Shown one piece after another: positions 1 through 47,036 of a stretch of 64,000 nt of DNA. The notes beneath the pieces were generated by a model, which worked only from the letters and a program-made list of their open reading frames with translations, searched no databases and had not been told where the DNA came from. Within the stretch, counting starts at the first letter, position 1; each line of letters begins with the position of its first letter. The DNA lies in assembly GCA_017654935.2 (NCBI GenBank), contig CM065682.1, positions 40,347,466-40,411,465 of the forward strand, written 5' to 3'. The position numbers and the translations under genes are program-made. This DNA is from Phymorhynchus buccinoides (taxonomy: Eukaryota > Mollusca > Gastropoda > Neogastropoda > Raphitomidae).

Positions 1-221
<221 letters not shown>

Positions 222-329
222 GAACAGAGGGCCTCACGTGAAAGCGCCACCTACATAAAATTATCGCCTTTGGGCAACATGAAGAAGCAGTATAAAGCCT
301 CATTGAAAAGTAATGTACACTTTATCTAG

Positions 330-342
330 CACACGCACGTGC

Positions 343-399
<57 letters not shown>

Positions 400-407
400 C
401 ACACACC
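330..407. repeat. (GC/CA)n alternating repeat
   Basis: A short CG-alternating stretch passes into (CA)n. It is pure purine-pyrimidine alternation. Confidence 0.95.
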
Positions 408-654
408 CAAAAATCCGTCCGTCCATCCCGCAATTTTCTCAAATACAGTATAGACCTTAGCGCTTAGGCCTTTAGGCCCAAAGTAGAACAGTTTGTATTT
501 CTGGTAAAATATATAAAAGATACAAGTGTACACTTTCTAAACACATAAATCAATGTGAAAATATCCATACTATAAAAAAAAAGTCCTTTCACCCCTGTCT
601 TGCTCGGTTAATTTCAACTTTGCTCGGTTAATTTCAATTTTGTGTTAGATTGGA

Positions 655-790
655 TGGAAGTTCACTTTAACGTCGCATATAGGCTTTCACCATGTACGAC
701 GGGCTGAACAAACCAACCAGGGTATAAACAAAAATTTATGTTCCTGAATCACTGTCTTAGCCAAAAGGCCGAGAAGCGATCAGAATTATG
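655..790 (+). repeat. Dispersed repeat, copy 1 of a pair shared with 63312-63450
   Basis: GGATGGAAGTTCACTTTAAC, TACGACGGGCTGAACAAAC and TTCCTGAATCACTGTCTTAG recur in the same order and orientation at 63312-63450. It is an old interspersed element with no coding content. Confidence 0.85.
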
Positions 791-1095
791 TGTTAGATTA
801 GGCAAAAACTTGAAATTAACTGAGCACTCGGATAATTTCAAGTTCGGATAATTTCAAGTCATTTTGTGGTCCAAAGGCGATTGAAATAAAGCGGGTTTCA
901 CTGTATTGCCTTTTTTCTTTAGTAGATGCCTTTCATTTTTTTAATTTAAGTGACATTTAAAATCAGATTGTTTAGTGACTGTTGTTTGGTTACACGTTGC
1001 CTCAAATCATACGACGTTCGTTGGAATAAAGAACTGTATCAAGGGTCTCACAAAATGCCCAAACCCTGTTTAAGACAGTGCGGTGAGGGGCATAG

Positions 1096-1309
1096 GGAAA
1101 GACGGGGTAAAAAGCGCATGGGCGGGTAAGAAGCCCACCCCAATTATCTCATGAAATAAAGAAAATTTCAGTCAAATTTGCCCATGAGACGAATGCTAGA
1201 CATTAACGCTCGTCTCATGGGCAAAATGAGACTGAAATTTGCTTCATTTCATGAGATAATTGGGGTGGGCTTCTTACCCGCCCATGCGCTTTTTACCCCG
1301 TCTTCCCCT
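1096..1309. mobile_element. Palindromic fold-back MITE
   Basis: Two arms of roughly 100 bp are near-perfect reverse complements (GACGGGGTAAAAAGCGCATG near 1101 against its complement near 1290). They meet at a short centre near 1195-1207. Nothing coding is inside. Confidence 0.85.
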
Positions 1310-1341
1310 AGATACTTGAAAAATAGGAACTTTAATGTAAA

Positions 1342-1427
1342 TTTTTTTTTTTTTTATTCTTCTTTCTTTCTTCTTGTTCTTCTTCTTCTTGTTCTTGTTC
1401 TTCTTCTTCTTCTTCTTCTTCTTCTCT

Positions 1428-1468
<41 letters not shown>

Positions 1469-1533
1469 TTCTTCTTCTTCTTCTTCTTCTTCTTCTTCTT
1501 CTTCTTCTTCTTCTTCTTCTTCTTCTTCTTCTC
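1342..1533. repeat. Compound (TTC)n-(GTC)n-(TTC)n trinucleotide repeat
   Basis: Trinucleotide tracts about 190 bp long; the central block is GTC. The poly-Ser, poly-Arg and poly-Lys frames over it are repeat artefacts. Confidence 0.95.
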
Positions 1534-1691
1534 ATACACTTGCCAAAATTATGACTTTATCATTAATTTGTATCTAGGCCTACCAGACCATCGATTGTAA
1601 GAATAAATTCTTTAGTTGCAATGATTGGTTTAAATTTTGATTTTTGGCATGAAACACACAGGCTAGAGACGGGGGCACAATGAGGGTGACA

Positions 1692-1722
1692 CGGGGGGGG
1701 GGGGGGGTGGGGGGGGTGGGGG
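1692..1722. repeat. Poly-G tract
   Basis: A run of G broken by two T residues. Similar G or C homopolymers occur at 2600-2616, 6670-6686, 9167-9186, 17443-17468 and 52839-52859. Confidence 0.9.
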
Positions 1723-2052
1723 GATAGAGACGTTGGACACGTATATACGTGGCACATCGTTTAATTCTTGTTACAGGATCACAACTGGCTTGACATCGGT
1801 CTCCTGCTCGTCCTTCTCGTCGGGTTCCGCGTCATCGCTTTCCTCATCCTCCTCATCAGAGCCAAACTCTCCAAGACTTAAACTACCAGTGGAGGAGGAA
1901 AAAAGAAACAAACCAAGTTAATCAGTAAAGAACTAAAGGACAGGTGTAATTTTATTATGGAATTTGAGAACGCATGATTTTCAGATAGGTCTAGCCTACT
2001 ATGTTTTACAATTGATTATCATTGTGAGTCTATAGTATGATAGTTGTTCGGT

Positions 2053-2081
2053 TGTGTGTGTGTGTGTGTGTGTGCGCGCGC

Positions 2082-2135
<54 letters not shown>
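2053..2135. repeat. (TG)n-(CG)n-(TG)n alternating repeat
   Basis: A pure CG block is flanked by TG blocks, giving continuous purine-pyrimidine alternation of about 80 bp. Confidence 0.95.
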
Positions 2136-2137
<2 letters not shown>

Positions 2138-2306
2138 CCGTGGTCTAATCTCCAAACTTTAACGTTGGCATTTTCTCGGGAAATAGAAGGTGTACATTGT
2201 TCAAACTTTGCATACACATAGATGTTTATGCAAGCTTTCAAACAATAATGATTTGAATGATTAAATACTTGCAACAACACTGTAAACAGATAACAAACAG
2301 ATAACA

Positions 2307-2424
2307 TTTTAGATTAGTGGGTTAGAGAGTATTCAACAGGCAACATAAGTTAAGAAACTCATCCTTTTTTTAGATTAGTGGGTTAGAGAGTATTCAACAG
2401 GCAACATGAGTTAAGAAACTCATC
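2307..2424. repeat. Two-copy tandem duplication (about 60 bp)
   Basis: TTAGATTAGTGGGTTAGAG to AAGAAACTCATC is present twice in tandem with one or two differences. It lies immediately upstream of the tRNA-like SINE head. Confidence 0.9.
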
Positions 2425-2434
2425 AACACTGAAA

Positions 2435-2520
2435 GCCTCGATAGCTCATTGGTAGAGTGTCTGTCTGACATGCCAATGGTTCCGGGTCCGATTCTCGGCA
2501 CGGGCACTTTAAAAAAAAAA
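2435..2520 (+). mobile_element. tRNA-derived SINE head
   Basis: An A-box-like segment (TAGCTCATTGGTAGAG) and a B-box-like segment (GGTCCGATTC) are about 30 bp apart within a 72-nt tRNA-sized block. A poly-A tract follows from 2510. The acceptor stem pairs only partly and there is no convincing intact anticodon arm, so a SINE or tRNA pseudogene fits better than a working tRNA. Confidence 0.6.
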
Positions 2521-3069
2521 AAAATTTTTTTTTTAGTTGTATCCATTAACGATAGTTTCATTTGTACATTAGCATTTTATTGGCAATCTTGTACTTTAGA
2601 CCCCCCCCCCCCCCTCCCTCCCCCCCTCTTTGTTTGTTGTTGTCCCACATGTGCCTGTTCGAGTGAGCCTTGAAGGCTTTGTATCATTTTTTCTTCTAAT
2701 GAAGAGCGCAGAAAATTGCTAGAATCAAATGATAGATTATGCAATTTGCAAGGCCAAGGCACATAGTGTAGCCTAAGCCTATGGGAAGTAACGTAATCTT
2801 TTTTTTGACTGATAAAACTGCCTAACACAAAAGCAATTCGCGTCAAACAAACCAAATTTAATCCAGTTTGCGTGGTGATATATGTTCAAGTTTAGGTCTT
2901 TGCCCCTCCGCTTCGGAATGAAATAGAGTGTTACATACTAGAATGTACTATAATTCTTCTCGGGTTAAAGCCAGAATGTATTATCACGAATCAATACAGA
3001 AGGCTGACAGTTTGATTGTGTCTTTTTTTCTTTCTTTCTTTCTTTGTTGTTGTGTGATCGAGTGAACAT

Positions 3070-3225
3070 TCGCCTTTTCTATATGATTTGATTGGATTGT
3101 ATTGCTTCTCAAATGTGATCTGCTTACAATAACGTGAAGCCAGTTACTTAGGCCTTTTCTATATGATTTGATTGGATTGTATTGCTTCTCAAATATTTGA
3201 TGTAACAATCTGCTTACAATAACAT
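3070..3225. repeat. Two-copy tandem duplication (about 80 bp)
   Basis: CCTTTTCTATATGATTTGAT through CTGCTTACAATAAC occurs twice, with a small insertion in the second copy. Confidence 0.9.
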
Positions 3226-3669
3226 TAATTCAGGTTTCTAGATGAGAGCCTCTGTATGATCATTATTTTGTGCTTATGACTATTTTCTTGGATTGACAAA
3301 TGATGATATTAGGCCTAAATAAATTGTTGATAAAACATTATGATCAATCGGAATTATGCTCCATTGGAAGACAAAACTGTTATAGATCTGTCAAAATGGT
3401 GAGACCGAGAATCCTACCTGACAGAGAAATGGAAACTATGTGGAAGGGGTGCTAATAACAGTTTGTTTGTTTGCAAAATGTAATCAGAGAATACAAATTA
3501 TGTAAGGACGATCAGTGATTTGTTGAATGTGAACGATGTATGCTGACAAACACATTTACTGTGCATGGCGCTCTTTCTAGATTCTTTCTAAAACTATCTT
3601 AATCTATGTGTATCTTTCTCAGTTTTTGTCTCTTTATCTGCATTACTCTCTGAGCCTGTTTCTCACAAC

Positions 3670-3670
<1 letters not shown>

Positions 3671-3763
<93 letters not shown>

Positions 3764-3814
3764 GTGTGTGTGTGCGCGCGCGCGCGCGCGCGCGCGCGTG
3801 TGTGTGTGTGTGTT
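3671..3814. repeat. (TC)n followed by (TG)n-(CG)n-(TG)n
   Basis: About 90 bp of TC leads into about 50 bp of alternating TG and CG. Confidence 0.96.
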
Positions 3815-3991
3815 TTGGTCCCTGATTTCTTGTTTCATATCTTCTACGTCTAAAATTAGAGTGATTGTTCTTTATTTGTTTGTTTCTGTTGTTGGTTTGT
3901 TTGTTTTGGTCTTTTTATATTTTAGAAATAAACTGATTGACTGTTCGGAATTATTTAAACACTGTTACTATTATTTTTCCAACAACAACAA

Positions 3992-3993
<2 letters not shown>

Positions 3994-4048
<55 letters not shown>

Positions 4049-4064
4049 GGGGGTGGGGGTGGAG
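3994..4064. repeat. (GA)n and G-rich repeat
   Basis: Pure GA is followed by GGGTGG units. Confidence 0.95.
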
Positions 4065-4364
4065 GGTGGAGAATTCGGAATTTAATGGATATCGGCCAAC
4101 AGCGCCTTTCTTGAAGTGAACACAACTGATAAGCTTATTAAACTTTAAGAACTTGCCAACAAACAAACAAATGGACAACACCCACACAAGAAATAAGGGG
4201 TAAGTACAACGAAACTTCTTCTTCTTCTTCTTCTTCTTCGATTGCTCAGACAGTTTCCTGTCAATTATGAGTGCAGATGCGCCATGCTGCCGCTATGCGC
4301 CTAAGCAAGAAATAATTAGGCCCAGCATGTCCGACTTCAGCTGGAGGAAATATTTTCGAAAGTG

Positions 4365-4550
4365 TTTCTTGAAAAAAAGGCAGGAGAATGGACCGGTAAG
4401 GCAGAAAGATAGTAGATGACAGCAAGGAAAGGGAAAAGGCAGAGTCAAAGAGAGTGACAGATTAGAGGAAGTTACAAGCACATAACTTCCAGAAGATGGG
4501 GGAACTATTTATGCAAAAGACCCCCGGTATCCCCACGGGGGCAAAACTTC
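4365..4550 (+). repeat. Dispersed repeat family R1 (copy 1)
   Basis: A block running AATGGACCGGTAAGGCAGAA to CCCACGGGG recurs at 10150-10312 and 30935-31085 (same strand) and, inverted, at 15960-16050 and 16270-16385. It has no open frame of its own. Confidence 0.85.
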
Positions 4551-4789
4551 ATCAACCCCGCAGTAGCAGTGCCATACCGCCCTGGCAACCCATGTCATTT
4601 CGCCCTGTCGCCTTTCACCCTGTGTCTCATTCTGTCCTGTCTCGCGTTCACTATGAATTCTCATCTATCTCTCTTGGAAATAATCTGAACAGTTTGATTT
4701 GCCATCCCAATTGTTTTCATGTGTTCCTCTCTTCTTCCAATAATGTTCATCTGCTGTAACTGGCAAGTATTGATAGGTATTGGGGGGGT

Positions 4790-5945
4790 CAATAGGCCTA
4801 TCAATCCATTTTAGTATTGACTAGCAGCTACACCCTGCGGTTACTACGCCCTCTGCATATTTTAGCCGATTACTTCTAAAGTCTCCCACTGCATTCCTTA
4901 GGTCATGCTGATCAAGAATATATATGGCTATGTGCCACTGTTAAAAAAGAGAAGTTCAAACGTCAAGGTCAAGGTCCCCGGCACAGGTCTTTAGAATAGC
5001 AGTTGTTAATATAGCATTTCGACATGACTCCTGTTGTATTCCCCCGGTGATGATGATCACGAATTTACATGGTTATAGGGATCTCCAACCAACGGTTTTT
5101 AAACTACAGTTGTTAGTTTTATGCGAACGGTCCAGGTCTTCAGAATAGCAATCACCAGAATAGCACTTCGAAATGTCTCCCACTGTATCCCGCAAGTGAC
5201 GCCGACAGTGAATATGTATGGCTTAAGTGGTCTACAGCCAACTGTTTTCAGGTTACAGCCTGATTTTATCTAAAAGTCTCAAGGTCAAACGTCAAGGTCA
5301 AGGTCAAATTGCTTCAAATATCTATCATTGCATCCCTTAGGTCATGATGATCAATAATATATATGGTTATGTGGGTGTAAGCCCAATGGTGTCCGAACAA
5401 TAGCCACTGTTAAAAAAAAGAGAAGGTCATTAGGATAATCAATACTTTGCACCACACATGACCTTGAGGCAGTCTACTAACCTGCCAACTTTGAAGCCTG
5501 TAACTGAAAAATATGTGAAAGATATGTCCAAAACACCAATTTGACACCTCCAAGGCCTATGTCCATTACCTTGATTTGCACCCAATATTCGGAATTGCCA
5601 TGAGCCAATGCTCCTCCCTGCTAACTTTGATCATTGTAAATCCAACTATGTGAAAGATATGGTCTCAATAAGAAATTTCGGTTTTCAAGGTCAAAGGTCA
5701 AGGCCAGCACGTTTAAAATTGTATTACAGGACCATCCCTACATCGTGATATACCATCCCACAAAATTTGAAGCTATTCTGTCCATTGGTTTATGAGATAC
5801 AGCTTGGCCAAGCAATATATAGGACAAGAAGGAAAATTCGGTTTCATGAGTCTCCCTTGGCGGAGGCTTGCACTAAAAGTTCAAAATTCAAGATCTGAAT
5901 AGGTTGCGTGATGCTGATCAAGAATATATAGGTTATAGGGGTCTA
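4790..5945. repeat. Old AGGTCA-rich dispersed repeat cluster
   Basis: Diverged, partly duplicated segments are rich in AAGGTCAAGGTC and ATGCTGATCAAGAATATAT motifs (for example 4910, 5345 and 5912). No gene is seen. The AGGTCA motifs are more likely repeat sequence than nuclear-receptor sites. Confidence 0.6.
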
Positions 5946-5984
5946 TGACCAGCGGTTTGGGCACAATCGCCCGAACAGAAAGAC

Positions 5985-6076
5985 AGACGTGCGCGCGCGC
6001 GCGCATGCACATACACGCACACACATACACACACACGCGCGCACGCACGCACACACACGCACGCACACGCACACGC

Positions 6077-6137
<61 letters not shown>
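5985..6137. repeat. (CG)n/(CA)n microsatellite
   Basis: About 150 bp of alternating purine-pyrimidine sequence; all the frames over it are Thr/His or Val/Cys. Confidence 0.96.
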
Positions 6138-6138
<1 letters not shown>

Positions 6139-6669
6139 CGATTATAGTAGTCACGATGAACTCCCTCGTGAAATCATTTTTTATGAGCACAGACTGAAAA
6201 ATCTCATTAAAACCCCCCATTATTTTGTGAACTTCTGAAACCATACTTTATATCAATACATTTTAATACTGATAACCTTTACTGAACTGTGTTGAATCTT
6301 AGAGAGAGGCATAGGCAAAATGGGAACAGGGCGAATATAAAACAGGACAAAAAAAGACACTGCCGTACGTAATCGGTGGGGGGAAACAGGAACAGGGCGA
6401 AAGGGGAACATGGCGAAGTGGGCCAGGGCGAAACGGGATGTCCCCGAAATAAGTATAGAATACCTGACATAAATAACAAAAAGGATCATACGTCATAAGA
6501 AGTCATGCATATTACTCTAGTTTAAACTGTCAATGAACGTTTGCTAACGAAACTGTTTTCCCCTTGACTTCACGTGAAAAAACTCCAATCAAATTTTCAT
6601 GTTTTCACCAGACCTACAAGTTAACTGATGCTGTTCTTTAATTTGGTTACATAAAGGACGTTGGAACAG

Positions 6670-6683
6670 GGGGGGGGGGGGGG

Positions 6684-6748
<65 letters not shown>

Positions 6749-6826
6749 CGAGGTCGAGGTCGAATATGACCGGAGAGAGAGAGGGGGGGGGGGGGAAAAG
6801 AGAGAAGAGAGAGAGAGAAAGAGAAG
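6670..6826. repeat. Poly-G and (GA)n compound repeat
   Basis: A G tract leads into a pure GA tract, then a degenerate GA/G tract. Confidence 0.95.
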
Positions 6827-7009
6827 TCATTCAAAGGCCAAGGCCCCATATGAATAAGGGGCAATGATTAACAACATTTATAGATCAGTGGATTATAGCA
6901 ATTGAGAAAAACAACAAATGACTTTGGAACACAAGCACATACTATTGTCTCTCTTAACCGGAAAGCTTTGTACAAATACAGAGCAAGGTTGAAGAAGAAA
7001 CTTTGGATT

Positions 7010-7215
7010 TAACGTCCTCTCGACCCATAAGGGCACATATGGGACATTTATTTTAGATTTGTACAGAGCAAGGTTCGACGTCGAAAATGGTGTTTTACGT
7101 CCTCTTGGTCTGAATCAGACACATATGGGACATTTGTAAATACAAATATGGTGGGAACAATACTGGAGGCAATGCCCAAAGGCAGTACGAAACCAGTAAA
7201 GTCCCGATTTTTTTT
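7010..7215 (+). repeat. Dispersed repeat with copies at 61890-62010 and 44955-45000
   Basis: CACATATGGGACATTT, ATGGTGGGAACAATACTGGA, GGCAATGCC and CCAGTAAAGTCCC recur at 61890-62010 in the same order. A partial inverted copy is at about 44955-45000. Confidence 0.75.
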
Positions 7216-7575
7216 TTATAATACAGATAGGTGTAGCAATAACCACGCCTCGGTTAAACCTCATCGGCTATGGCACCGCTGGCTATGAATGTAAAATACA
7301 CAGAGCAAGGTTACGTACTATTCTCTCATTAGTATTCGCCATCAATAAAATTAAACGAAATAGACATGTAGTATACTAGTATTTATATGGGACTAGTTTT
7401 GCTCCAAGATCACTTAGACCAGGGCATTTTAAGACAAAATGTACCTCGTCCTCAATTTAATATTTGCATAATGGCCATAACAGATCAAAATGCTGGACAA
7501 TTTCGTATCGATACTTATGCTCTTTATTTTATTTTATAACGGACATACCAGATCTAAACTTAGTCAAAACAGTTC

Positions 7576-7577
<2 letters not shown>

Positions 7578-7646
<69 letters not shown>
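7578..7646. repeat. (GA)n microsatellite
   Basis: Pure GA. A short AGGTC pentamer repeat follows at 7676-7692. Confidence 0.96.
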
Positions 7647-7648
<2 letters not shown>

Positions 7649-7983
7649 CCAGGGTACTGTCGTAGCTCCTCATGTCAGGTCAGGTCAGGTCAGGCTTTTA
7701 GGGCAGCCAGGCCTCGCGGCCTCTTGATGTACCCTTTCTTTTGTTTGTTTGTTTGTTTAATGATTTTGTTTTGCAATTTGATTAGCATAACTGTGACGCT
7801 TTTTGAGCAATCATTGGTGCATTAATCATAATTGATACAGGTCTACTGTATTGGGTTAGTATTTTTAGTTCACTGTTACGGGTTCTCAAATCATTAGATC
7901 GGCTTAGCTGGCTCTTTTGACCGCATAATTGGTGGCATAACGCTCGAGTGGGGCTAATCCTCTCTATTTTCTTAGTTGGGGAT

Positions 7984-8068
<85 letters not shown>

Positions 8069-8107
8069 AGAGAGAGAGAGAGAGTCCCTCCCTCTCTCTC
8101 TCTTTCT
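7984..8107. repeat. (GA)n/(CT)n microsatellite
   Basis: About 75 bp of pure GA, a G run, then GA switching strand sense to CT. Confidence 0.96.
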
Positions 8108-8264
8108 CTACCCCCAACTAAAGATATCACGAGATAAGCCCCTATTGAGTTGGTTGCCACCTGGCAGTGACATTGGCGAGCTAGGCTGACCATTAATTGA
8201 AACAAACATTTTGTTAGTTTTGTCAGGGTTATGAAAACTTGGTAAAGGTCAAGATGTGCCCGAA

Positions 8265-8350
8265 AACTTTTAAACACACTTATCAAATCTCCCCTTAATC
8301 TTCTGTATTTTAAGGATGTTAAGTTCAACTTACGAAGTTTTTTCACATAT
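8265..8350 (-). pseudogene. LINE reverse transcriptase C-terminal fragment (relic)
   Basis: The minus-strand reading includes LKYRRLRGDLISVFK, the block that follows the RT domain in many CR1/Jockey-type LINEs (compare LEYRCLRGDLIEVYK at 38460-38600). The rest is decayed. Confidence 0.6.
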
Positions 8351-8848
8351 TCTTTTTTTTAAAATTGATTTTATTAGTTTAGTTGCTCGCCTCTGTGCCC
8401 TTTCAGTTACAGTGGATTGTCTTTTCAGAAAAGGGTTCCACATTAATTAGATTTCCATACTCAAGATGAGGCCTTATTAAACTTTTATAAAGATCTATGA
8501 ACACTTAATTCTATAAAACATTTTTAAATTAAACCCAAAATCCTATTGGCTTTGTTTATTGCTATTGTAATGTGTTTATCGAATTTGTGTTTTGAGTCTA
8601 AAATGACTCCTAACTTAAGTCCTTTTCGTCTGAACAGGTTTCCAATACATGTTTAGTTGAACCATGAGAAATGTCATGCGAGAATGGAATGCTCTGCATC
8701 CCGACACCATCCAGACACCTTCTGTCAAGACCATCTTCAGGAGGCTTCTAGCAAAGCTCTAATCCTTCACACCAAACCCGGGGGAGGCAGTGGTTGGGTC
8801 GGGTCGGCATCATGCTTAGTACCGCTGAACGGTCCTTGTCTAGCCGGT

Positions 8849-8881
8849 CCTCTCTCTCTCTCTCTCTCTCCCCCCCTCCCT

Positions 8882-8975
<94 letters not shown>
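8849..8975. repeat. (CT)n microsatellite
   Basis: CT tract with a C-rich interruption near 8870-8890. Confidence 0.96.
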
Positions 8976-8977
<2 letters not shown>

Positions 8978-10149
8978 ACCTCTTCGCCCCTTGTAAAGGT
9001 GGCAGACAGCTTTACAATTCAAATCCAGTATCTTTGATAATGGTCAATAATGCATTTGGTGACTTAATTATTACACTATAATAATATTATGCTTCTCTGG
9101 TTTTCTTGGCAACAAAGAAGGATCGACACACCCAATTTTGATACTTTACAAGCCTTTTTTTGGAGGGGGGGGGGGGGGGGGGGGGGCTGCTTGCTTCAAA
9201 ACTAAGGAAATGAATGTAACAGAAACTGGAACTCTCGTATAATGCTTGTCTGATTAAGCATCTTCAAATATAGAATAACTTTCGCACTTATGAAAAATTG
9301 ATCCTCGACTTTTGTCGAGCAGTAAGATCAGAAAGCTTATAATTATACACTGGTAAGATAATATCAAAGTTAGATAACTTTGCTTTAAATAAGTAGAATT
9401 AGATTTTGATCAGCATGCACTCCCTTCAAAATTTTACGACTCGTGAGCATGCGCAGTGGTCGTTCAAAGCAAACGGCCATTTTGCTGTAAACCAATTTGT
9501 GGGGGTGACACTTATATAGCTAGAGACTTTTTCAAATAAATATTATAAAAAACATTTGTTATATTTACAAAGGTCGGGATTTGGGCCACCTTCAGGAAAA
9601 TATTACAGTACATGTATAAATCTACGGGTAATTATGATTCGCAGTTTTCTGTACAAGTTTATCACGACTGAATGATTTTTGTTTGACCAGATCTGGGTTA
9701 GATCTACAAAAATGCGCTTTTATCATAATGTATTTTTAAAGAAAACTAGATTTCCAGAGAATAGTCTGGTATGTTATGTCGGCTCAATATGTTTGCTATA
9801 AAATTGATTTTGTGTTGTGGTTTTGTTGTATTCACAATCACAGTGACAGTATCGTCTGAGTATTATTCTACTGTATTCAGTATTGGGACAGACCCAGGCT
9901 CATCCTCAAAACAGGATGACCCAGCCCTATTATATTATGAGTATATGATCATCACCCATACAACACAACTTGGGTCTGTCTCAATGTGGCTGTTGCTTAT
10001 GCTTTGCTAGGCGAATTGGTGCAAAAAATAACTGGTGAAGGGAGTTAATTACAGAGAGTTACCTTTCCTTACTTCACTATTAATGTCATATATGATATCT
10101 CCTTGTCCCCTATTTCTGTCTTTTTTTTAAAGTGTTTTTAACTTTTTGG
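8976..10149. other. No recognisable gene
   Basis: Contains a poly-G tract (9167-9186) and an imperfect inverted repeat around 9885-9990. The 79-codon open frame at 9771 has no family signature. Confidence 0.5.
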
Positions 10150-10538
10150 AAAAAAGGGCAGGAGAATGGACCGGTAAGGCAGAAAGATATGGCAGTAAGC
10201 AAAATGAAAAGGCTGAGTCAAAGAGAATGACAGATTAGAGGAAGTTACAAGCACAGAACTTCCAGAAGGTGAGGGAACTATTTATACAAAAGATTCCCCA
10301 GGGGTTGTTTGTGTGTTAATACAATATAATTCATAAAGTGGATCTGCTGTAAATGATGTAGAGAATTAAAACAATTACGGAGAAAATGAATTAAAAACGT
10401 GTAGTGACCTCATCCAGTACAATAATGCACATATTCTCTGTTCATGTAAATGTTCAAGAGAGTGGAAGCTAAGATTTTTATTAAACGTTACCAAGGTTAA
10501 AGTAGCCAATCGTTCCAGTGCACACACAAAATAATTAA

Positions 10539-10764
10539 CCCCTTCACTACTGCCAGAGAAAAATTGAGAAATCATCGATTTTCTTATGATAGAATTTAAA
10601 AGAGACCTTTCAGTCTAAATCTGAGAAAAAAGGTCTAGCGATATATTTTTCCTGACTTGTCTTAACTAAAAACCAGCATTCTAGGACTATGACATCAAAA
10701 GTTATGACATCATCAATAACATCACACAGCCGTAGTAATAGGCATAGGGTATGCAGTGAAGGGG
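10539..10764. mobile_element. TTAA-flanked MITE, family B (copy 1)
   Basis: It starts CCCCTTCACT and ends GCAGTGAAGGGG, flanked on both sides by TTAA. TTAA target duplications with CCC-type termini are typical of piggyBac-like elements. It lies 84 bp upstream of iRhom exon 1. Related copies are at 42423 and 60574. Confidence 0.85.
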
Positions 10765-10872
10765 TTAAAAATATTTGGAAACAGAATTATAAACTGTAGG
10801 TTTTATGACATGTTAATATCAATTATTTTTTACATTTCTTTTTCTAGTCTTGCATACAAACAACTAAATACC

Positions 10873-45529
<34,657 letters not shown>

Positions 45530-46013
45530 AGGCTTTCTCCATTCCCGATGGGATTATGCTTTTAATTAATCAATCAGTATGTTACTCTGTCTTCAAGAGT
45601 GCAGAAAGCTACAGAGCTGATTTGCATAATTACAGAAATCATTCAACTTTTATTAAAAGGATGATTTATAATCCCTTATGCAGGTTTAGCAAAACATTTC
45701 AGAATCCAATCTTACTAGAAAACATGAAAACACACAGACAGCTCTTTTTCTTCTTCCTTTTTTTAATCCCATGCAGAAAAGGCTATTGTTAAGTTTAGAG
45801 GAACTGTTTCTCTTTGCACTGTTTGCTTGTGTAACTAAAAATTTGTTTAATCAAATAGCAGCAATACAATTAACTGTAAATGCTTGTTCATTGCATAATA
45901 CACTTCTTTTGGCTGGAAAAAGAAAGTCAGGTCAGATAGGACAACTAGGCCTCGCTGCCTCTCAAGTCACTAATAACAATAAACTGATTTTTTTTAAATC
46001 CCGTTTAAGAGTA
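45530..46013 (+). other. Probable iRhom 3' UTR
   Basis: Sequence follows the stop codon without recognisable coding content. AATAAA occurs at 45978-45983, 35 bp before the left end of a TIR transposon. The mRNA end is therefore a guess; no transcript evidence is available here. Confidence 0.35.
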
Positions 46014-47034
46014 CAGTCGACCCCCTCACGAACGGCCCTCTGAATTACGACCTCCCCTCTTTTACGACTGAAATATAAAGAAATCGTTTTTCCAAACAGG
46101 ACATCCTCATTTACGACTCCCCCTCTAACGCACCGTAAATCTTGTTTTACAACCAATGCAACACATTCTGACAATTATCAGTCGCAAAAACGATGATATT
46201 ATCCTCTCTACCTCAGTTCGAGCCGATTTGCTGGGGTACCACTGTTGTTAGGTTGTTCTCGGTAAAAACACACAGTTCTCACCGAAATTGAAGAATTTAA
46301 TCAGCGATATCACGATCTGACCACTAAATGTCACCACTTTTATGCACATGAGCAGTTTATGATCAAAGTTTGAACTGAAACAGTCGCGATCGTGTCGATC
46401 TTTACGAACTCTGTGCACACGTAAAGTCAACTCCCAAGTTGAAACTAGGTGATCGGTCATTCTCCATAAGTTGGAACTCAGTGAATGGTCTCACTTTACA
46501 AAAAATAAGTTGAAAAGCAGCTCCTTTCCGTTATCAAACTGATAAATCGGCGTTAGTGCGTGCACTGAAACATCTGAATGCAAACAACAGGATAAATGAA
46601 AGCAGCTGGCGCATTAGCGTTTGCCGTGATTTCGTATTTGCGGTGTATGCGGCGCCATTTTGTCAGCCGAGTTGTATGCGCGGTAAAAGTTCTTGTGTGC
46701 AAACTGTGACAAAATGAACTGCCAGAGCGTAAAATGGCGAAAATTAGGTCTGTACTGTTGTTATGTGTAGTTTGTGTGTGAGTGCAACACGGACCGCGAG
46801 CACACTTTCTGTTTTAGCCCGTTTTCGCTCGTTTTCATATATTAGCTAGACCGCGATGTTTCATTCAAGAATGACGGAGAAAGCATGTTTTAGTTCTAGT
46901 GTATGCATGACTGTGCGTCATATACGGTGTAGTGAGTCACTGAGTGCATTGTTTTGGTCATTGATTTAAGACCCCCCTCTTTTACGACCGATTTTGCGCG
47001 ATTTTTTGAAGGTCTTAAAAGAGGGGGTCGACTG
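46014..47034. mobile_element. TIR element with CAGTCGACC termini (1,021 bp)
   Basis: The left end CAGTCGACCCCCTC is complementary to the right end GAGGGGGTCGACTG, with TA on both sides. TTTACGAC is repeated at both ends. The interior has no transposase frame. Pogo/Tigger-like, a different family from CAGTGGAACC. Confidence 0.8.
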
Positions 47035-47036
47035 TA

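Noticed and set aside
1332..1577. Poly-Arg, poly-Lys and poly-Ser frames
   Set aside because: Products of the TTC/GTC trinucleotide repeat; no homology or gene context.
2435..2508. Functional tRNA gene
   Set aside because: The acceptor stem has mismatches, no clean anticodon arm is visible, and a poly-A tail follows, so SINE or pseudogene is more likely.
4910..5720. AGGTCA direct repeats as nuclear-receptor response elements
   Set aside because: The words are part of a dispersed repeat that recurs elsewhere (for example 25175-25195); no promoter context.
9771..10010. 79-codon frame with a signal-peptide-like start
   Set aside because: No homology, no Kozak or splice support; hydrophobic start is expected by chance in AT-rich sequence.
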